Shown: one piece after another, positions 9,739 to 19,804 of the stretch
How the letters are laid out: each line of letters begins with the position of its first letter
Numbering within the stretch: the first letter of the stretch is position 1
DNA from: Varanus komodoensis
Lineage: Eukaryota > Chordata > Lepidosauria > Squamata > Varanidae
NCBI RefSeq assembly: GCF_004798865.1
Contig: NW_025336481.1
Location: 33,867,721 to 33,931,720, forward strand
Reading direction: 5' to 3'
Length of the DNA: 64,000 bases
Notes under the pieces: generated by a model
The model's database searches: none
Told to the model about the DNA's origin: nothing
The model's input: the letters and a program-made list of their open reading frames with translations, nothing else
Translations under genes and position numbers: made by a program

Positions 9739-11490
9739 GCATGTGTCATTTTGCATTTTAAGCTCACTTGATTCATAGCAGCAACCTGACCCCAGAAATT
9801 AAATGGACTTTGCTTCAGCTGCACTTATCACCAGCCAAATGGCCCTCTGAACTCTGGGAATCCAGACTTTGACACCAAGGTCTAGCCCTAGCTGCACCAT
9901 TGAGTCTCCATCAGGGAGAAAATGTAGGTATGAAGGGAACGAAGAGGCCCTTGCATTTTCCAGAGCCTGGAACATTACAAATAAATGTATATAACCCCAA
10001 ATGCCATTGACTCATGAATACAAAACAATCAACACGACACTAAGCATGGATTCCTACTGAGTGGAAAATGTCAACTTTCTGCAGGGAGAAAACTGCCCAC
10101 ATTTCTTTGTGCCTTGTAGCTCAAAGGCTGTCAATCCATGCATCTAGCTTCCGAAGTTATTCATTTCAGTGCTGTAAGTTTTGCCTCAGGAAAATCAGAA
10201 TGCTTCTCCATCCAGGTTTCTGGCAGGATTCTGCCTTTAATAGTACAGTCAGATTATCACAACACTGCCTCTGTAGCATGTTTGATATAATGGCAAAAGC
10301 TGTGAATAATGCTAAGAGAGAAGCGAGAATGTAGGAACCTTACGAGCCCTTTTTTGCCTTCAGTAAAGCAGCACTGTAACTCTGCTGCATAGATTTTTGC
10401 AGTGGTGTTCATTTCTGTTGGAACAATTGCAAATATATTCAGCTTACACTCTCTACATGCTCCCTGACACTATTCAAAGCTATTACTCATGAATCTAAGT
10501 GAAAATAAAGAGACAATAGCCAAAAAATAAAAAAATAAAAAAATCACTCAGAGCAGACTGAAATTTAAAAATAGGCCCCATCTGTATTGCTGATATAATT
10601 ATAATACTGTGTGCTCATCATAAATTAAAACTCAGAATATATTACCATAAAGCTAAAAAGCGAGGAGAAGAAGCTGTAATTCTCTTGCAGGCGCCATATA
10701 CTGCTATTAATAAGTAGATTGTAATGTGCTGCTGTTTCATTAATACATTCAGGGAAAATGCAGCTGCTGAATTATATTCTGCCATTAATTCCACAGCAAT
10801 GCATTGTCTTTGGAATCATTTTCCAGCACATATATTAATTTTGTAGTACAAAGTTCCTGTAAAATATGTGGAGTCTATAACGAACCAGGATAAAATATAG
10901 GCCCGTCATCATTGAGTATTCATATCTGTTTCTTTACAACTATTTTCTATTGGGGTTGTTATATATAGCATGTATTTAAAGGAGGAAATTGGAAACCCTT
11001 AAGGTGTATTTCACAATTTTATACACAGTGGCTGAGCCAGGGAACCAGAGAGCCCCGGGAACAACCAAAAAAGATTCCACACACAATTTAATGAGACTCA
11101 AAGGAGGAAGACAAGAATTCAGGAAACATATATCAGATCTCTGGAGAAAAGGTTGGAGAATGGCACACAAGAAGAATGGGATATGCCTCCTTTTTAATCC
11201 TATGGTGCTTATGAAGCAGGCTGGAGCCCTGTCCTGGGTTCTGTGCATTTTCAGCAGCTCCCTGCTAAATGCCTTGCACTTTTCAGCACTAGCATGACCA
11301 GCTCCATACCCTGAGCAGGCCTGGAGAATTAGCCTCCTCTCAAGAAAAGTCTGGCCCCGAAATGAATTGTCCAATTATGAACAGCCAAAATAAAGGGAAA
11401 GCCTCATCTGGAGAGAGGATGCCATTTTGCATAGTATTTACACATGCTAATTTATTTGCACAGATATACAACTTTGCATATAGATGCAAT
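9739..11490. other. Gene-free stretch around an enhancer-like block
   Basis: No gene or recognised transposon. It contains the AT-rich block at 10560-10900 described separately. The segment at 11040-11340 has short open frames on both strands without a recognisable domain. Confidence 0.45.
10560..10900. promoter_or_regulatory. Candidate conserved non-coding element
   Basis: The block is repeat-free and AT-rich, and is dense in homeodomain-type cores: ATTA/TAAT occurs repeatedly ('ataattataatac', 'tgctattaataagtagatt', 'gtttcattaatacattc', 'tgccattaattcc'). This texture is typical of deeply conserved developmental enhancers in gene deserts. No conservation data were available, so the call is an inference from sequence composition only. 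Confidence 0.3.
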
Positions 11491-11953
11491 AGAAAGCCCA
11501 GTGCTTTTTTTGTCATAGAACGCACTGGAATGAAGTTCTGGCACCTTTTTCCAATGGATTTTCCAGGTTTTAAAAGTAACTTTTGAAAATTTGATGTTTG
11601 GTCCACGTGGATTTGAATCGCCCTGTTGACCGTAGCAGGTCGGCGGCAAAATCATGAAAACGGTGCATACAGGCTGCTTGTGTGTCGAATCCGATGCATG
11701 CGTACTTCATCCACACTGGGTGTGATGGCACTGCTCAGCTTGTGATTGGTCATGTGGTCGCGTGCTGAGTGCTTACTGCGGGCGGCGACCGTTATGTTTT
11801 GTTACACAACTGACATGTGTGGGTGTGTGTACAGTGATTGACTACGTGCGAAAGGTAAATAATTTCTTTATTTTAAAAAAAGTTGGTAAATTGAAAATCT
11901 TTTTTTAATGTTTAGTGTAACCCCACTACACTAGTGTGACCCCAAATTTAAAA

Positions 11954-12115
11954 ATGAAAAAAATTACTAATTACTTCTCAACCACCGGTCCTGCTAATAA
12001 AAAGGCCAGAATATTAACAGACACAATGACAGAACACATAGGTAGTAACAGCAGGGAAAGGAGTCGAGAAGATTTGTCGGACGAGAATTGGACAAAACTT
12101 TGGAATTTACTATGA
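11954..12115 (+). pseudogene. Possible hAT transposase N-terminal remnant (53 codons)
   Basis: The frame starts with ATG and reads MKKITNYFSTTGPANKKARI, continues acidic and serine-rich, and stops at TGA 12113-12115. A basic 'K-x-I-x-x-(F/Y)-F...K-K-A-R' start resembles the N-termini of hAT transposases and related BED/TTF zinc-finger proteins, before the zinc finger. No zinc-binding or catalytic residues are present, so it is at most a fragment. The resemblance is by eye and the frame could be chance, but its position inside a hAT element supports the call. Confidence 0.45.
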
Positions 12116-12167
12116 ACATTTGCCTTAAATACAATAAATTAAATTTTGGTTAAGAATTGAATATATA

Positions 12168-12188
12168 TACACACACACACACACACAT
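12168..12188. repeat. (CA)n microsatellite inside the hAT element
   Basis: About ten AC units preceded by a short AT run, lying near the right end of the hAT element. Confidence 0.9.
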
Positions 12189-12256
12189 ATAATAAAAGAT
12201 TAACAAGATGGGAGTTCCGGCACCATTTTTCTTACAAAAAAAGCACTGAGAAAGCC

Positions 12257-13162
12257 ATACATTTTACCATAGCATGGAAGATTGCAACCTCTATGCCTTA
12301 CTCAGTCTCTTGCCCAGTTGCTAACTGTGGATGTACAACCTCAAGGCTTCTGATTTATCCATTCTTAGATTCTTTTCTTTTACCTTGGAATGGACAGCTC
12401 TTGAAAGAATGGGCTTAAAAAACAGAGGGGAGTCCTTTGGTCACCCTTCAAATAAGGGACATCCCTCTGCAAAACAGGGCACATGGCCACCTTAGGACCA
12501 CTCTCCGAGAAGCTTTTAGCCTCAAGAGAAGAAAACAGTGTCCATTCCATGATGCATGTTTCTGGGTACATTTTCTGGAGTCTATCCTGAAGGAGTATTT
12601 GAAGGGTAAATATACATTTTAATAAAATGAAAGCAAAACAGATGAACGAGCAAGCACCTGGGCACACAAAGAAAGATAAAGCTGAATTGTGCAGTTCAGC
12701 AGCTCTTTCTGTAATCATGGCTTCATTCTTCTCCAGAAGCCAAAGAAAGTTGCTGGCTCCTCGTATATATGGCTTTCTTTACATATTAGCTTTCACTGCA
12801 AAGTCACACACCTGTGTGATACCAAGGGGCATTTACCAAGTGGCAACTAATCACAGATATATATACTTGGTAAGCTGATGAAGAAATCCACCTCAGTACA
12901 TCATATACTGATCAGAAATCCACTGGATTCTTCTCACCCTTTGGTAGACCAAAACAAACTATCTGCTCACCATACAGTTACATACTGTACAACGTGTTAC
13001 CATTTGATAAACAATCATCTGTATTCATCCATTATCTACCTTACATGAATTTCAACCTTCTTTTCTCTTTGCTAATTTGTGTGTTGCTATTCCTGCCCTT
13101 CCTGGGAGCTATATGAGCATACAAATCTCATTCTGTCTTTTTGTTCTTTTATAGTACCACTT
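12257..13162. other. Gene-free stretch
   Basis: Only short chance frames were seen; no mobile element or domain recognised. Confidence 0.45.
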
Positions 13163-13243
13163 CACACAGGTTTACTCAGATTAATTCACCCTGTGTTCGG
13201 CGGCCCTTACTTCCAGGTAAGCTAACATAGACTTGCAGCCATA
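13163..13243. repeat. Short palindromic repeat ('cttacctgggagtaag' family)
   Basis: 'cccttacttccaggtaagc' and the closing 'acttgcagcc' match a repeat common in lizards, whose consensus reads 'gcaatcctatgcacacttac...tgggagtaag...tgtataggattgca'. A second copy lies at 20418-20510. The ends of the consensus are inverted repeats. Confidence 0.5.
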
Positions 13244-13282
13244 AATCCCTCAGGCAGGATTCTGCATATTCCATGAAAAAAA

Positions 13283-13339
<57 letters not shown>
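13283..13339. repeat. (ATT)n tail of the LINE
   Basis: Nearly pure ATT trinucleotide repeat abutting the 3' end of the minus-strand LINE. Microsatellite tails are usual for L2/CR1-group LINEs. Confidence 0.95.
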
Positions 13340-13349
13340 ACATTTCTAT

Positions 13350-13378
13350 GCCGCCCCTTGCCGAAACCTCGGGGCGGC
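13350..13378 (-). other. 3' UTR hairpin of the LINE
   Basis: gccgcccc (13350-13357) and ggggcggc (13371-13378) are perfect 8-bp inverted repeats around a 13-base loop. In L2-group LINEs a 3' hairpin is commonly what the reverse transcriptase recognises to start copying. The same hairpin occurs at 43049-43079. Confidence 0.75.
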
Positions 13379-13554
13379 TTACAACATGATAAAATACATT
13401 GAAATACAATAGTACATAATAAATTACCATTAAATATAAAAATACAAAAAAATACATTGATTTACAAATACAAAATTAAAATTATCAGTATAAAATAAAA
13501 ATATAGGAGGAGAAAGAGAAGGAAGAAGAAGTTGCCCAGGCCAGATCATATGTT

Positions 13555-15315
13555 TTAACAATTGAAATGATGTTTAAATAAAAAGGTCTTTACCTGGCGC
13601 CGAAAAACCAGTAACGACGGTGCCAGGCGGACCTCTTTGGGGAGTGAATTCCATAGGTTGGGCGCCACCGCAGAGAAAGCCCTCCTCCGGGTACTTACTC
13701 TACTAATTTCTTTCATGGAGGGTTCCCGGAGAAGGGACTCTCCCGCAGATCTCAAAGGGCGGTCGGGCATATACGGACGTAAGTGCTCGTTCAGGTAGCC
13801 AGGACCCAAGCCGTTTAGAGCTTTGTAGGTCATAATCAACACCTTGAATTGGGCCCAGGCTTCAATTGGAAGCCAGTGAAGCTGATGGAGGACTGGAGTC
13901 ATGTGAGCATAATGCCCCGACCCCGTCAGCAACCTGGCAGCTCTATTTTGCACCAATTGAAGTGTTCGGACTGTCTTCAGGGGAAGCCCCACGTAAAGCG
14001 CGTTGCAGAAGTCTAGGCGGGAAGTCACCAGCGCGTGTGTCACTGTCGCCAGGCAGTCGTACTCCAGGTAGGGGCGCAGCTGATTAATCAGCCGAAGCTG
14101 AAGGAAGGCGTTCCTCGCTACCGCTGTCACCTGAGCTTCCAAAGAAAGCTCCGGGTCGAGGAGTACTCCTAAGCTGCGGACCTTATCCCTAAGAGGGAGT
14201 GTTGCACCATTCAGGACCAGGTCAAATCCACCCTCTCCGAAACCCGATCCGCCAACCAACAGGACCTCCGTCTTGTCTGGGTTGAGTTTCAGTTTATTGG
14301 CCCTCATCCATTCCCTTACCTCGGCCAAGCACCGGTTCAGCACAGCCACTGCCTCACCTGGATTAGTGGAGAATGAGAGGTAAAGCTGGGTATCATCAGC
14401 GTATTGATGATTCCGCAGCCCACACCTCCTGATGACCTCTCCCAGCGGTTTCATATAGATGTTAAATAGCAGAGGGGATAGAATGGAGCCCTGTGGTACC
14501 CCATGGCATAGCTGCCATGACGTAGAAACATGGTCCCCCAGCACTACCTTCTGGAATCGACCGTCGAGATAGGAGCGGAACCACTGCAAAGCAGTGCCTC
14601 CAACCCCCAATCCCGCAAGTCTATCCAGAAGGATACCATGGTCGATGGTATCGAAAGCCGCCGAGAGGTCCAGAAGAACCAACAGGGATGTACTCCCCCT
14701 GTCCTTCTCCCTGCACAGGTTGTCGTACAGGGCGACCAAGGCAGATTCAGTACTGTACCCGGGTCTGAAGCCGGACTGAAAAGGATCCAGATAATCAGTT
14801 TCCTCCAAGAGTGCTTGGAGTTGTCCCGCCACCACTCGCTCCAGCACCTTGCCCAGAAACGGGATGTTGGCCACAGGTCTATAGTTAGTGGCCATCTCTG
14901 GATCCAGTGACGCTTTCTTCAGGACCAGTCGTATTACCGCCTCCTTTAAAGGGGCAGGCACTCGACCCTCCCTCAGAGAAGCGTTAACCACTTCCAAAAT
15001 CCAGGTCCCAATCCCGTGCTTGGAGTTATTTATTAACCAAGACGGGCAAGGATCCAATAGGCACGTGGTGGGACGTACTCTTCCAAGCACCTTGTCCACA
15101 TCATTGGGCCGCAATAATTGAAATTCCTCCAGTAATTTTGGACCAGACGGTGGCATTGGCGACTCCTCAGAGACCTCTGATTCATTAGTGGAGTCCAGCT
15201 CGTGACGAATCTGAGCGATTTTCTCCCTGAAATGCCTGGCAAAGTCGTCACAGCGGGCCTTTGAGGGTGGCATCGGATCTTCCTTAGGACCCAGGCGAAC
15301 CAGGCCTTGCACCAC
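13555..15315 (-). CDS. LINE reverse transcriptase (ORF2 C-terminal part), 586 codons
   Basis: The protein is the reverse transcriptase of a non-LTR retrotransposon, which copies element RNA into DNA at a nicked target. Motifs in order: ATNYRPVANIPFLGKVLERV (about 140-160), FQSGFRPGYSTESALV (about 178), LVLLDLSAAFDTIDH with the first catalytic Asp (about 213), GVPQGSILSPLLFNIYM (about 269), the YADDTQLYL catalytic box (about 303), then LNPDKTEVLLVG and LGVLLDPELSLEAQV. The C-terminus has RLDFCNALYVGLP, VQNRAARLLTG, LHQLHWLPIEAWAQFKVL and FSAVAPNLWNSLPKEVR, all standard for this clade. The first ATG here is not the true start: the frame continues upstream in another phase (IWYTPELRAMKRAGRRLE, ending KKKFFF at about 15370), and a change in the run of eight A at 15363-15370 shifts it. 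With that one shift and the missing 5' part, the element cannot make a whole protein, although no stop interrupts 586 codons. Confidence 0.93.
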   Translation of the reverse strand: MVQGLVRLGPKEDPMPPSKARCDDFARHFREKIAQIRHELDSTNESEVSEESPMPPSGPKLLEEFQLLRPNDVDKVLGRVRPTTCLLDPCPSWLINNSKHGIGTWILEVVNASLREGRVPAPLKEAVIRLVLKKASLDPEMATNYRPVANIPFLGKVLERVVAGQLQALLEETDYLDPFQSGFRPGYSTESALVALYDNLCREKDRGSTSLLVLLDLSAAFDTIDHGILLDRLAGLGVGGTALQWFRSYLDGRFQKVVLGDHVSTSWQLCHGVPQGSILSPLLFNIYMKPLGEVIRRCGLRNHQYADDTQLYLSFSTNPGEAVAVLNRCLAEVREWMRANKLKLNPDKTEVLLVGGSGFGEGGFDLVLNGATLPLRDKVRSLGVLLDPELSLEAQVTAVARNAFLQLRLINQLRPYLEYDCLATVTHALVTSRLDFCNALYVGLPLKTVRTLQLVQNRAARLLTGSGHYAHMTPVLHQLHWLPIEAWAQFKVLIMTYKALNGLGPGYLNEHLRPYMPDRPLRSAGESLLREPSMKEISRVSTRRRAFSAVAPNLWNSLPKEVRLAPSLLVFRRQVKTFLFKHHFNC

Positions 15316-15535
15316 TCGAAAAAGCTCCGCTGGACGGCATTGTGAGGAGGCAATGGAAGCGGAAAAAAAACTTCTTTTTCGCCGCCTTCACCGCCACAGC
15401 ATAGGCCCGATAGTGGGCTCTCAAGTGTGTTTGGTCAGATTCATCCCGTGATTTCCTCCACCTATGCTCTAGCCGTCTCCCAGCTCGCTTCATCGCCCGT
15501 AATTCAGGTGTATACCAAATCTCTTCACCTTGCTA

Positions 15536-16089
15536 ATTTTATTTGATATAATGATCTAGAAAAGAAGACCAGGTCATGAATTCTGCCGCTCTGGTGAGAG
15601 GTGTAAATAACACTATTGAAATGAAAAGCTGAACAGGTTTACAGAATAGCTACCAACTGTACCTTTTCCTACAGCAACCATTTTTCTCTTTCTGGATGCA
15701 CTGGTAAAGAAAGAAGGGAAACCCTCCAGAATCCCATGAGGCAATGTAAACTTGAATGACAAGCTATTATCTGTAATCTTTACAGGGGAAACAGAGACAA
15801 TTACATTTTCCTCCAGAGAGAACACCTGATCAGATCCATTTGATTTGATTTCATTTTATTTTACTGTAGAAACACAAATGTTACCTTATCCTGGCAAGAA
15901 GGTAAGCTATAACCGGAGAGGAACAAGTTGGGAAAGGGGTGAGAAGAAACAAAAGCCCCACAAATATGACCATCTACAAATGGTATAATAGTATATCTGA
16001 TTCTGCTCATCAGGAGCTGTCAGTAAACCGACTGGCATTGTGTGCAGTTGTTCCTTCTGGGGGTTCAGGACATTCATCCTCTCAAATGA
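15536..16089. other. Gene-free stretch
   Basis: No gene recognised. 15835-15870 ('tttgatttgatttcatttta') could be the tail of another old LINE, but it is too short to assign. Confidence 0.4.
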
Positions 16090-16400
16090 CCCCACACACC
16101 CAGGGGGGTCACTGAATCATGGTCGAGTAGAGCAATGAGAGGAACCTGATGGAAAACCTCTCCCAGTCACCATCTCCCCAGTCACTATGATCATACCCTG
16201 CAGTCTGCATCTGACTGCTACCTCTGAGGGAAAGTCAGTTGTTAGCAACAAGAGAAGGGTCTTTTCAGTGGTGGTCCCTTAGCTGTGGAACAATGTGCCC
16301 ACTGAGACCTGTGGGGTGCCAACCATACTATCTTTTTGGCACCAGGTTATAACCATCCTCTACTGCAGGGCATTTAACTAGTTTGCTTTGTTAGTTGCTT
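16090..16400 (+). mobile_element. Decayed L2/CR1-type LINE, C-terminal coding and 3' part
   Basis: 'aacaagagaagggtctttt', 'cagtggtggtcccttagctg' and 'tggaacaatgtgccca' correspond to the 'RAFSVVAP-LWNSLP' end of the reverse transcriptase polyprotein, followed by 'ctatctttttggcaccagg' for the 'SF--R' part. Several stops and frame changes are present, so this is an old copy. Confidence 0.65.
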
Positions 16401-16764
16401 CAGCAGGTTCCAAGATCCATCTTATTTATGGTATTGAAATTTTAAATTGTTTGAATTTGGTTTGAAATTTTGCTGTAAATTTAGTACAGCACTTTTTATA
16501 GAAGATGGTATGGATGGTGGTATGGAAGGTAAATATAAGGGCTTTCTGAGCAACAGCCTGTTCTTGCACCCTTTGGCTATCTTTCCGTCCTAACATCTTG
16601 CTTGCCGCTTGCTGTTTATTCCTTGTTCCTGCCTCCTGGTCTCTCCTCTGGTCCTGGCTATTGGTTTCATCACATGGCTCTTGGTTCATGGCTCCCAGCT
16701 CACTTCAGACTGTTGCCCATGGCACAGCCCTGGCACTAATGTATACAAGCAAATATATGGCACC

Positions 16765-17140
16765 CCCAGCATCAAGGTAGGCAGGACTGGGCACCTGCTG
16801 TGGTCCCACTCCCCAACACCTAGCAAGCATATGTTATGGCATGCCCAGGGCAGCATCAGGGGTGGGCACCTTGGCCCCCGTGGGGGTACCACACTGGCAA
16901 GAGTCCCCTGAACCTGCTTCCTTTCTCCATCATTGCAACCTGCTTGTTTATCTACCTCTTGCTCTGGACAAACAAAGGTGATGGTTTGATGGAACATCAA
17001 TACAAGCTCACTGCCTACAGGGAACTCCTGAGCTCTCTGTCAAGCAAGCAAGTGGAAGCAATCATGAGAAAGAAGGAGGGAGGGAGGGAGGGAGGGAGGG
17101 AGGGAGGGAGAAGATGAGAAGCAATAGAGGCTGGTGGCAT
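16765..17140. repeat. Unassigned interspersed repeat, copy B
   Basis: Same order of shared words as copy A at 4165-4470: 'ccagcatcaaggtaggc', 'catcattgcaacctgctt', 'ctcttgctctggac' and 'gtcaagcaagcaagtggaag'. Differences are many, so both copies are old. A GGGA microsatellite has expanded within this copy where copy A has 'aggagaggaggagc'. Confidence 0.5.
17074..17111. repeat. (GGGA)n microsatellite
   Basis: About nine tandem GGAG units, within repeat copy B. Confidence 0.95.
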
Positions 17141-18118
17141 TGATAGTGTGATGGCAGAATCAGAGGAAGAATTCCACAGAGGGTGCCTTGCCCCAACCTG
17201 GAGCCAGCACAGGGCAGACTCAATTAAGGTTGTGGAATACATTTCCATGATAATGAGAGATGACATTTCCCTGCCTCTGCAAGTGCTGATAAAGTGCAGA
17301 ATCCAATTCTCTGCTATAGCCAGTATCTAATGTCTCCTGAATTCCATTTTCCCATCACCAAAGAAAGGAGTGGGGAGGCAGAATGAGAAGAATTAACGTG
17401 AGTTTGCATCTCTTCTTTCCCCTCCTTTGTAAATTCTAATACAAGTAGAAGGAGATACCACCCTGGGCTCTGTGCCAGCTCAAGGTTTCTGAGGGCCCTT
17501 GGGTGAGGCATCCTCAATAGCTCCATCCATCAATGACTCTACCTTCATCCCAGTATTGTCATTAATGAGTCTTCTTCCTCATTGATGCTATGACTTGCTC
17601 TGCTGACAACAGCCAGCCAGTGAGGAAGCAGGCAGTTCTGTCATAGGTGCACAAATAGGTTGCAATGGTGTAGAGGAGAAGCAACTCCATGGAGTTCTTG
17701 CCAGTGGGGCCCTGCTAAAATATCAGTCCTCAGCAACTGCCCAATCATACCAACTTTTGGGCACTTGTCCTCAGGATGCCACTTCCCAAAGATACCACCC
17801 AAGGATGGCAGCAAACATCACACCTACCTTTACCACAATGAAAATTTTCCCAACACAGGGATAAATTAGACTGCAGGAATACATTTCCCTCCCATCCTAA
17901 CCATATTCGTTAAGAGAAGTTGCTATATGAATTCAGGGTATTGCAATAGAGAGCCCTTCTTCATGTCACTGGCAGCTGTAGAAGGAGGTGGGCAATCTCC
18001 TCATGTGATGCCCCAAAAACTTCACAGCCCAAAGGTGGATTTTTATCCTCCCACCAGAGAATAAAAATAGTTTGCAGCAGACCTTGAGCAGACCAACTGC
18101 TAGTGAAAGGGTTAAGAG
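17141..18118. other. Gene-free stretch
   Basis: No recognised gene. 17570-17640 is faintly like part of unassigned repeat A/B, too weak to call. Confidence 0.4.
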
Positions 18119-18265
18119 CAGCCTTCCCCATCTCTTCCAAATGTTGATGCCTTCCAAATGTTTTGGCATCCAGCTCCCATCAACCCTAGCCAATATGATC
18201 AATGGTAAGGAATGCTGGGAGTCAGAGGAAAAAACACCTGGAGGGTACCATATTGGGAAAGGCTG
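18119..18265. repeat. Palindromic MITE-like repeat ('gggagttgtagtcc' family)
   Basis: 'gcagccttccccatctcttc' and 'accatattgggaaaggctgg' are the inverted ends. The body holds 'ccaaatgttttggcatccag', 'ctcccatcaaccctagcc' and 'aatgctgggagtcag', in consensus order. Confidence 0.75.
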
Positions 18266-18482
18266 GTTAGGAGGCTTTCCTCTGCCTTGCTTGGCTGGAG
18301 AGTTCAGCCCTTGCAGGTGCATTTTATAAAAGAAGAAAATACCATAGAACAATTAAACCTGAGCTTTACGTATTATTGTACTATTATTCCCAGAATATAG
18401 AACTGCATAACTAGCTTGCAAATCATCAACCTGACTGCACATGTTGTGGTTGCCCTGTGCTGGCTTCAACACTCTACCACCC

Positions 18483-18535
18483 AATCTCTCCCTCCCTCCC
18501 TCTCCCTCCCTCCCTCTCTCTCCCCTCCTGCCCCT
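18483..18535. repeat. Pyrimidine-rich (TCCC)n simple repeat
   Basis: Imperfect CCCT/CT repeats on the plus strand. Confidence 0.9.
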
Positions 18536-19129
18536 TCTTTTTTCACACTGTCCTAGGGAAGCAGTAAAAGCAGATGTGCAGGAATACTCTTGGAGGCAGC
18601 TTTACAAGGCTGGGAGTTCATGACTAGTGCAGACGTGCAGCAGTGTTCCAACTCCTGTTGCTTTCATGCTCCATCCTATATGGAGCAAGGGATGCTACCC
18701 ACTAACATGGTCCATCTCAGTACTAGCTCAAGGTGGCCTAGCTGTTGTTGAGTAGACAGCACCACCTGTTGAACAGTGCTCAGAAGCACTGTGCTTGGAA
18801 GGTCTAAATCGCTTTGGGACAGTCGGTCAAATCATGCGATCCTTAAACATCGCCGTGTAACCGGGTATTGCAGCCACAGGTGTATGAGAGTTTCATCCAC
18901 CCTCATTTAAGAGTAGAATTTGCCCCATTTACAACCCCAACTGCAAGTACTGGCATTTCCCTGAGTGTTCATATCTGTGTTTTCCAAATGCATGGGTTAG
19001 AAAAATGTACCCTTTTCAAAAACACAATTTGGGAGAATGCATGTATTTTCATACTGTAGTCAGTCATGGGGCATATGCATTTGGGTGCATGCTTTAAAAA
19101 CTAGGCAATTGAATGCACACTTTTCCCAT

Positions 19130-19400
19130 TAAAATGGGAATTGAAAGGGCTATTTTATTGGACTACCACCATCAGAGGTCTCTTTGGTGGCAAAACAAGA
19201 GAGAGCCTTTTCTGGTGGTTGTTACCAGGCTATGCAACTCTCTCCCAAAGGAGGCTAGCTTCTCTCTTTCCTGCTCTCCTTCTGACGGCAGCCAAAGGTT
19301 TCTGTATTCAACAAGGTCTGTGGGTTGGGAGCTATTGTTATTCTGTAACTGTTGTGTTTTCTTTTAATTTTAATGTATGCTCTTGTTTTAGGGTTCACTC
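19130..19400 (+). mobile_element. Decayed L2/CR1-type LINE 3' fragment, copy 1
   Basis: 'caagagagagccttttctgg', 'atgcaactctctcccaaag' and the following text fit the 'RAF-VVAP-LWNSLP' C-terminal part of the polyprotein, then an AT-rich 3' untranslated region. The reading frame is broken in several places. Confidence 0.55.
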
Positions 19401-19411
19401 CAACCCTCCCC

Positions 19412-19422
19412 CCCCCCCAATG
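19412..19422. repeat. Short poly-C run
   Basis: Ten to eleven consecutive C residues. Confidence 0.85.
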
Positions 19423-19499
19423 CAAGTAAGCCTTCTTGTGTGCATCAAATGCATGGAGGGAGAGATGGCAGAAGACCTATTCTGGCCTATTTGCATTGG

Positions 19500-19765
19500 A
19501 TGCCTGCATACTGCCAGTACCAATTCAAGGTGCTGTTTTTAACCTATAAAACCTTACCGGCTTAGGACTGCAATAACTGTCAGAAAGTCTCTTCCAACTG
19601 CAATCGACCTGGACACTACACTCAACCTCTGGGGACTTCTCCTGAGAGTCAACTCCAAGTGAAGTATGGATGGTGGAAACAAGGGGAAGGGCTTTCTCAA
19701 TGCTGGCCCCCCAACTGTGAAATAGCCTTCCTACTGTGTCCCTGCTAGATGGATCTCTTTTCTGA
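19500..19765 (+). mobile_element. Decayed L2/CR1-type LINE 3' fragment, copy 2
   Basis: 'taccaattcaaggtgctgtt' and 'aacctataaaacctta' give the 'QFKVL--TYKAL' part of the polyprotein, and 'caaggggaagggctttctca' with 'ccaactgtgaaatagccttc' the 'GRAFS--AP-LWNSLP' part. It repeats coding sequence also seen in 19130-19400, so two separate copies lie in tandem by chance or by duplication. Confidence 0.65.
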
Positions 19766-19767
19766 GC

Positions 19768-19804
19768 AAGCAAGCCAGCCAGCCAGGCAGGCAGGCAGGC
19801 AGGT
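19768..19804. repeat. (AGGC)n/(AGCC)n microsatellite
   Basis: AAGC, CAGC and then five GGCA units, each grading into the next. Confidence 0.9.

Larger units (their letters stand above)
11491..12256 (+). mobile_element. 750-bp hAT transposon derivative plus its 8-bp target duplications
   Basis: The element proper spans 11499-12248. Its ends are inverted repeats, 'cagtgctttttttgt' at the left and 'acaaaaaaagcactg' at the right, perfect over 15 bp. The flanks agaaagcc (11491-11498) and agaaagcc (12249-12256) are an exact 8-bp target duplication, as hAT transposase makes. Subterminal 'gaagttctggcacc' and 'ggagttccggcacc' sit inside the two ends. Many CpG sites survive, and the target duplication is unmutated, so the insertion appears young. 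A 53-codon open frame (11954-12115) may be the remaining N-terminus of the transposase; most of the gene is deleted, so the copy is non-autonomous. Confidence 0.92.
13340..15535 (-). mobile_element. 5'-truncated L2/CR1-type LINE with near-intact reverse transcriptase
   Basis: This is the best preserved element in the window. It runs on the minus strand from a truncated 5' end near 15535 to a 3' untranslated region with a GC-rich hairpin (13350-13378) and an ATT microsatellite tail. The left part of the polyprotein, including the endonuclease, is missing; the first recognisable residues are IWYTPELRAMKRAGRRLE just before the reverse transcriptase. There are no clear target duplications, as expected for this group. 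A decayed 3' relative occurs at 43022-43205. I place it in the L2/CR1 group by its RT motifs, hairpin and tail; the exact clade is uncertain. Confidence 0.9.

Noticed and set aside
14530-14910. 126-codon plus-strand frame
   Set aside because: It is a shadow of the minus-strand reverse transcriptase frame.
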